Shown: piece by piece, positions 6,016 to 10,060 of the stretch
How positions within the stretch are numbered: the first letter of the stretch is position 1
How the letters are laid out: every line of letters starts with the position of its first letter
Assembly: GCA_934402155.1 (NCBI GenBank)
Contig: CAKRTP010000063.1
Location: forward strand, 1 to 10,060
Origin: an uncultured Blautia sp.
GTDB lineage: Bacteria; Bacillota; Clostridia; Lachnospirales; Lachnospiraceae
Direction: 5' to 3'
DNA: 10,060 bases
Notes under the pieces: generated by a model
The model's database searches: none
What the model was told of the DNA's origin: nothing
What the model saw: only the letters and a program-made list of their open reading frames with translations
Position numbers and translations under genes: made by a program

Positions 6016-7638
6016 TCAATATTCTTCACTGTAGGATTCGTCATAGGATGTTTCATCATAGGATGCTTCATCCGCTGATTCATCATAAGAATTATCATCG
6101 ATGTTTTCTCCATAAAGCTGTTCGAAGAACTTCATAGTGTCATCATACAGGCTCTGTCTTGCCTCTGTCGGCTGAGCTGCAAGAATATCATCTGCCTCCG
6201 GCTCTGTCTCAATACTGAATATCTTCTTCATATCGCTGTTGATCATATTGAGCTGATCAGACATATAAATATCTGTCTCAGCTGGAACATAAGACATTCC
6301 GCCATCTTTGAGAACTTTCAGATATGCTTCAAGAACTTTCTTTGTCAGTTTTGAAGCTGTATCTGAATCCAGTGTAACTGCCGGCTGAACTGCATCTGGC
6401 ATGACTGCCTGAAGCACTGCGAGATCACCCTCATATTCTCCCTTGCAGAACTGCTGTGCCTGCTCAAACTGTGCCTTTGATGCATCATCGAGAGAATCTG
6501 TATTTAATGTATCCTCTGCTGAGGCGTCTGCTCCTCCCTGTTCTGTCGAATCCGTCTCAGAACCATCTGCTGAATCAGTTTCTTCCGGATTCTTTGCGAG
6601 TTCTCCGGAACCGTCCTGTGTGCCATCCTCTGTTGCATCCGGAATACCCGTATTGTCACCGGAATCTTCAGAACCTGTATTTTCGCTGCCTTCTGAACCA
6701 TTCATTCCTGTTTCGTCTGCCATGCTGGAATCCTGTGTATAAGATTCCTTGATATCCTCACCAAGAACATCTGTATCTACATCTTCTGTGATATCCTCTC
6801 CATCACCGGCATCCTCATCCACCAGGTCATCCTCGGAATCAGAGGAACTGTCCTCTCCTGAATTCTTATCCAGATTCTGCTGAATGTTCTCAAGAGTCTG
6901 CTTCATCTCCTGGATATCATAATTCTGCTGTACAATTTCCTGAAGAAGTGCAGTGATCGTATTTAACTCATCAGAACTCAGAGTTACATTATTCTGAATC
7001 GCGATATTGTTTACGATATTGTAAATCTCGTCTGCATTCTGTACATTGTCGCCGATGATCTGAAGTTTCGCCTGATTGATAATGTTGGTCGCATTGTCAT
7101 TACCTACCTGCTGTGCGACATCTCCGGTGACCACAACCTCCTTGGTTGCCAGATCTTTCTTGGTGGAATCAAGTTCCTTACCGCTGGCTGACTCATAAGC
7201 CATCATAACACCTGTAAGGGCTCCTGTTCCGGATACTTCGTAAGGGCATGCAGCAACAGCTTCACAGTTGGAAACTCCTGCTGTGGAAAGTGCATTTGCA
7301 AGCATATTGCAGGTTACATAGTTGAGATTGGCTGTACGAACCTTGATTCCGCCAGACTGTGTCGGTTTTACATAGGCACAGCTTAAAGTTCTCGTACCGA
7401 TCTGTGCACTTGAAATATATTTGCCGAGATAATTGCGCTCATCCTGATTATTGACTGTAATGATCTGAACCTGGCTTGCATCTGCCTTGAAATATCTCAT
7501 CATAGTATCCTTCTGCTCATCTGTCAGATCCGCGCCCAGTGTCACTACCCTGGATGCATCTGCCATTACCGGCATCGGATTGCTGACTGCCAGACACATA
7601 CTGCACAGTGCTGCTACGATCAAACTTCTTTTCTTCAT
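6016..7638 (-). CDS. Exported DUF1002 (YpuA-like) protein with long acidic insert
   Basis: A 540-residue protein of unknown function. Residues 1-26 are a signal peptide (MKKRSLIVAALCSMCLAVS... VMA before Asp27). The DUF1002 core covers about 27-256: RVVTLGADLTDEQKDTMM, then TANLNYVTCNMLANALSTAG, CPYEVSGTGALTGVM and a helical NIINQAKLQIIGDN region. Bacillus YpuA is the known relative, also without a function, at about 290 residues, so this protein is much longer. Residues about 259-385 are a low-complexity, highly acidic Asp/Glu/Ser/Gly/Thr linker. Residues 386-514 are helical again, and 517-540 are SYDE-type repeats ending in SEEY. The absence of an LPXTG or lipobox suggests a secreted or wall-associated protein. 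ATG 7638 is chosen because GGAGGA sits 7 bases upstream, overlapping an earlier ATG at 7653. It has its own promoter and terminator. Confidence 0.88.
   Translation of the reverse strand: MKKRSLIVAALCSMCLAVSNPMPVMADASRVVTLGADLTDEQKDTMMRYFKADASQVQIITVNNQDERNYLGKYISSAQIGTRTLSCAYVKPTQSGGIKVRTANLNYVTCNMLANALSTAGVSNCEAVAACPYEVSGTGALTGVMMAYESASGKELDSTKKDLATKEVVVTGDVAQQVGNDNATNIINQAKLQIIGDNVQNADEIYNIVNNIAIQNNVTLSSDELNTITALLQEIVQQNYDIQEMKQTLENIQQNLDKNSGEDSSSDSEDDLVDEDAGDGEDITEDVDTDVLGEDIKESYTQDSSMADETGMNGSEGSENTGSEDSGDNTGIPDATEDGTQDGSGELAKNPEETDSADGSETDSTEQGGADASAEDTLNTDSLDDASKAQFEQAQQFCKGEYEGDLAVLQAVMPDAVQPAVTLDSDTASKLTKKVLEAYLKVLKDGGMSYVPAETDIYMSDQLNMINSDMKKIFSIETEPEADDILAAQPTEARQSLYDDTMKFFEQLYGENIDDNSYDESADEASYDETSYDESYSEEY
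6031..6096 (-). repeat. Short tandem repeats encoding C-terminal SYDE(S/T) tail
   Basis: Period of 12-15 bases with core TTCATCATAGGATG on the plus strand, giving SYDES, ASYDET, SYDES and SYSEEY at the DUF1002 protein's end. Slippage here would change the copy number without a frameshift where units are multiples of three. Confidence 0.75.
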
Positions 7639-7645
7639 CTTCTCT

Positions 7646-7651
7646 TCCTCC
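7646..7651 (-). promoter_or_regulatory. Ribosome binding site deciding the DUF1002 start
   Basis: GGAGGA on the minus strand, seven bases before ATG 7638. It overlaps the last base of an in-frame ATG at 7653, so that upstream ATG is unlikely to be the start. The shorter form also gives a normal signal peptide beginning MKKR. Confidence 0.75.
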
Positions 7652-7667
7652 ATGATCGATATAATCT

Positions 7668-7691
7668 GACAGTTATCGCTTTATAACTGTC
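7668..7691. promoter_or_regulatory. Perfect 9-bp palindrome in the DUF1002 leader
   Basis: GACAGTTAT-N6-ATAACTGTC lies between the -10 element and the ribosome site. It is not followed by a T-run on the minus strand, so it is not a terminator. It could be a repressor operator just downstream of the start point or a 5' mRNA-stabilising hairpin. Confidence 0.6.
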
Positions 7692-7719
7692 TTCGCATTG
7701 TTTTTATTCTGATGTTTTC

Positions 7720-7728
7720 ATTATAACA
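7720..7728 (-). promoter_or_regulatory. Extended -10 promoter of the DUF1002 gene
   Basis: On the minus strand, TGT-TATAAT (7728-7720) is a consensus extended -10. At the expected -35 distance only TACAAT is present, so recognition would lean on the TGn extension. The leader would be about 75 nt and contain the palindrome. Confidence 0.65.
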
Positions 7729-7773
7729 CAGCATTATGCAGAATTGTATTTTTTATTTTATTGCAGCTGCCGA

Positions 7774-8958
7774 TCATAAAGCCTTATGATACAACGCTAC
7801 AATGTCCTGTTTTCGCGAAGCTCTCGGATTGACTGCAATATTGCCACTCTTCATGGCATCATCTGCCATAGCATCGATCCTGCTTTCGATTTCTTCGTCA
7901 GAAACTTCTTTTCCTTTTGCTGCCTGGCGGATAGCTGTTGCCATATCTTGTGGAATCCCGATATCTTCATTCAGTTCACGAATCGCATCCACCAACATCA
8001 GAGATTCGAACTCATCTTCAAATGCCGGAATCGGGCTGATATAATTATAGATAGTCAGATATCTTCCATGATCTGCAAGTGCATTGTACTCTGCTATCAC
8101 CGGAAGAAGAACTGCATTTGCAACACCGTGCGGCACATCAAAAAACGCACTCACCGGATGACTCATCGCATGCACATTTCCAAGTCTTGCAAATGAAAAA
8201 GCAATTCCTGCAAAAAGCGAACCTGTCAGCATTGCTTCTGCTGCTTCCAAATCTGTGCGTCTTGCAACAAATCTGCGGATATTTTTGCCAATCAGTTCCA
8301 TCGCCTTCTCAGCCATGGCATCCGAAAACGGAGATGCCGCGGTAGAAACATAAGCCTCCTCTGCATGGATAAAGGCATCGATTCCGCATGCTGCTGCCAC
8401 AGAGGCCGGTGCAGAAGTCAGAAGTTCCGGATCCAGGATTGCATAAGCCGGCAGAAGTTCATAGCTGAATACCGTCAGTTTGTAGTCTCTGCTATGATCT
8501 GTAATGACGGAAAAAGCAGTTACTTCTGAACCAGTTCCGGCAGTTGTCGGAACCGCAATCAGTGGAACAATTTTGCCTGGAACCTTATGTGCTCCTTCAT
8601 ATTCTGTGATGCTGCCGCCGAACTTTGCGGTCACGCCCACTGCCTTGGCGACATCCATCGGAGATCCTCCTCCAAGTGCCACAATGAAATCTGCCCCTGC
8701 TTCTTTGAATGCGGCAGTGGCTTTTTCCACTGTTGTAACAGACGGATTTGCCTCCACGTCTGTAAAGATATCCACTTTCATACCAGCCTCTTTCAGATAA
8801 TCTGCCGCCCTGTCCACAATTCCCATCCTGCGAAGTGTGGGACCTGAGATCAGCATGGCATGGGAACCGCCTAATTTCTTTGCACACTCAGGAAGTTTTG
8901 CCATTGTTCCTGCTCCAACCATAATATTCTGCGGGATAAAAAATTCAAATGAATTCAT
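7774..8958 (-). CDS. Iron-containing (group III) alcohol dehydrogenase
   Basis: A 394-residue cytoplasmic NAD(P)-dependent dehydrogenase of the Fe-ADH family, expected to interconvert an aldehyde or ketone and an alcohol. The nucleotide-binding loop is ALGGGSPMD (94-102), with PTTAGTGSEVT at 137-147. All four metal ligands are in place: Asp194 and His198 in GIDAFIHAEEAYVS, and His263 and His277 in GNVHAMSHP and VPHG. Length is typical. GAGGAAG lies about 11 bases before ATG 8958, only 34 bases after the permease stop, so the two genes are very likely cotranscribed. The substrate cannot be read from sequence. 1,3-propanediol, lactaldehyde or 4-hydroxybutyrate type activities are all possible, and the permease context hints at reduction of a product of amino-acid breakdown. 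No clear terminator follows, so read-through into the DUF1002 gene is possible. Confidence 0.92.
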   Translation of the reverse strand: MNSFEFFIPQNIMVGAGTMAKLPECAKKLGGSHAMLISGPTLRRMGIVDRAADYLKEAGMKVDIFTDVEANPSVTTVEKATAAFKEAGADFIVALGGGSPMDVAKAVGVTAKFGGSITEYEGAHKVPGKIVPLIAVPTTAGTGSEVTAFSVITDHSRDYKLTVFSYELLPAYAILDPELLTSAPASVAAACGIDAFIHAEEAYVSTAASPFSDAMAEKAMELIGKNIRRFVARRTDLEAAEAMLTGSLFAGIAFSFARLGNVHAMSHPVSAFFDVPHGVANAVLLPVIAEYNALADHGRYLTIYNYISPIPAFEDEFESLMLVDAIRELNEDIGIPQDMATAIRQAAKGKEVSDEEIESRIDAMADDAMKSGNIAVNPRASRKQDIVALYHKAL

Positions 8959-8992
8959 AACTTAATCTTCCTCTTTTCCTAAATAGTAATCC

Positions 8993-10060
8993 TCAGGCAG
9001 TCATTCTGGAAAGGACACGGTCGATAGCCGCATCAATAACCAGATCAAGTTCTTTGTCATCAGCCTCAGGCATAAGAGATGCCGCGTCTTCATCAGAAAT
9101 AATCTCAATAAGGCTGCCGAATTTTTCTTTATATTTCAATTTGCAGACTGCAAAAAATACAACTCCAAGCAGGCTCCATGCACCTACCATCATCCACTCC
9201 TGCATTACCAGTGTACCACCAGATCCAGGAATGCAATATACCAGGACCATACATCCTGAAAGGATAACTGCCATCGTTCCTACAAATTTATACGCCGGTA
9301 CCCTATACGGTCTTGGCATATCCGGCTCTTTTTTGCGAAGGATCAGAAAAGAAACAGAAACCATACAATATGCAAGACAGCAGCCAAAGTTACCTGCATC
9401 ACAGATCCATACCATCATGACACGCCCTGCAAACGGAGCGATCATGGTAAGAATGCCTATCAGGATCAGTGCGTTGACCGGTGTTTTGTGCTTTGGATGA
9501 AGTTTTGCAAACACCTTAGGGATCATGTAAGACTCAGCCATGGAATACAGTGCACGGGAACCACCGATCATAAAGGAGTTCCATGAGGTAACGATACCAC
9601 ACATACCGCCTACAATAATAACCTTTGCCATCACGGAAGTTCCAAAGGCTTTTGCCATCGCATCTGCTGTCACCAGTCCTGTTGTGCTCTGAGAAAGTGC
9701 AATCTCTGCAGGATTCAGAATATATCCGACAGAAAGGATAACAAAGGAATAAAAAACAACTGCCAGAACTACAGATAAGATCATCATCTTGCCGATCTTT
9801 TTGAGCGGCACATTGATTTCCTCTGCTGCCTGTGGAATAACGTCAAAACCAATAAAGAAAAATGGTGTGATAACGGCAACTTTGAGGACATTTTTTGCCA
9901 TAGTTCCTGTTGTCTCACCTATGAACATCTGTCCCTGAAGGTTATCCATACTGCCATTAATTACCGATGCCACGATCAGAAGGATTCCCGCACCACCAAT
10001 GATACAAGTCAGAACTGTCTGGAGAACAGCTGCTGTTTTTGCTCCTATAATATTGATCAG
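8993..10060 (-). CDS. APC-superfamily amino-acid permease, 3' part (N-terminus outside window)
   Basis: The frame is open to the right edge (355 residues present, beginning LINIIGAKTAA), so the true start lies beyond 10060. A GTG near 9973 is an internal valine codon, not the start. It is a polytopic inner-membrane transporter with about eight or nine hydrophobic segments in view. Typical APC features are FFIGFDVIPQAAEEINVPL followed by KKIGKMMILSVV, and SRALYSMAESYMIPKVFAKL with HPKHKTPVNALI. The last 50 or so residues are a charged cytoplasmic tail (KLKYKEKFG, MPEADDKELD). The family moves amino acids or amines by proton symport or exchange. Substrate is not readable. It is followed after 34 bases by the iron-dependent alcohol dehydrogenase in the same direction, a probable transport-plus-reduction unit. 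Confidence 0.9.
   Translation of the reverse strand: MINIIGAKTAAVLQTVLTCIIGGAGILLIVASVINGSMDNLQGQMFIGETTGTMAKNVLKVAVITPFFFIGFDVIPQAAEEINVPLKKIGKMMILSVVLAVVFYSFVILSVGYILNPAEIALSQSTTGLVTADAMAKAFGTSVMAKVIIVGGMCGIVTSWNSFMIGGSRALYSMAESYMIPKVFAKLHPKHKTPVNALILIGILTMIAPFAGRVMMVWICDAGNFGCCLAYCMVSVSFLILRKKEPDMPRPYRVPAYKFVGTMAVILSGCMVLVYCIPGSGGTLVMQEWMMVGAWSLLGVVFFAVCKLKYKEKFGSLIEIISDEDAASLMPEADDKELDLVIDAAIDRVLSRMTA

Noticed and set aside
6443..6752. Plus-strand open frames of about 98 residues in two frames
   Set aside because: They are antisense to the acidic low-complexity insert of the DUF1002 protein. The biased codons there remove stops on the opposite strand and give Ser/Pro/Glu-rich nonsense.
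7741..7773. Possible terminator after the alcohol dehydrogenase gene
   Set aside because: GCAGCTGC is a self-complementary 8-mer with no room for a loop, and the minus-strand sequence after it is A-rich rather than T-rich.
8993..9973. Permease as a complete gene starting at 9973 with GTG
   Set aside because: The frame stays open to the window edge and encodes typical APC sequence (LINIIGAKTAAVLQ) upstream, so the GTG is an internal valine and the gene is cut by the window.

Overview
The window looks like a chromosomal segment from a gut-type member of the Clostridia, most likely a Lachnospiraceae bacterium. The pointers are one-strand gene packing, moderate GC, AGGAGG-type ribosome sites, and a typical gene mix for that family: meso-diaminopimelate dehydrogenase, a DUF1002 exported protein, a DUF5685 protein beside a J-domain protein, and a secreted NlpC/P60 enzyme with cell-wall-binding repeats. 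I judged the taxonomy from protein character alone and ran no database search. There is no phage, transposon, CRISPR or RNA gene.

All nine genes lie on the minus strand, so transcription runs from high to low coordinates. In that order: the 3' part of an APC-family amino-acid permease (8993-10060, cut by the window edge) and an iron-dependent alcohol dehydrogenase (7774-8958) form a probable two-gene transport/redox unit. A DUF1002 exported protein with a long acidic insert (6016-7638) has its own extended -10 promoter, a leader palindrome and a strong terminator. An RlmI-type 23S rRNA m5C methyltransferase (4674-5876) heads a probable operon with a membrane zinc-ribbon protein (4216-4620), a DUF5685 protein (3335-4180) and a J-domain protein (2704-3342). 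The last two overlap by 8 bases. Meso-diaminopimelate dehydrogenase (1638-2624) has its own consensus promoter and terminator. The NlpC/P60 hydrolase (1-1458, cut by the window edge) has a near-perfect sigma-A promoter followed by a WalR-like box.

Two themes stand out. One is the cell wall: Ddh makes meso-DAP, and the neighbouring secreted NlpC/P60 enzyme probably cuts stem peptides containing it, under possible WalRK control. The other is an uncharacterised module of membrane zinc ribbon, DUF5685 and J-protein. The DUF5685 protein carries two aspartate-rich motifs that resemble those of squalene/phytoene synthases plus a possible CxxC/CxxH metal site, and the J-protein ends in a seven-cysteine tail. 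This is the best candidate in the window for something undescribed. Several starts (DUF5685, J-protein, RlmI, DUF1002) are placed downstream of the longest-frame ATG because the ribosome site and family start point there. No stretch longer than about 180 bases lacks a gene.
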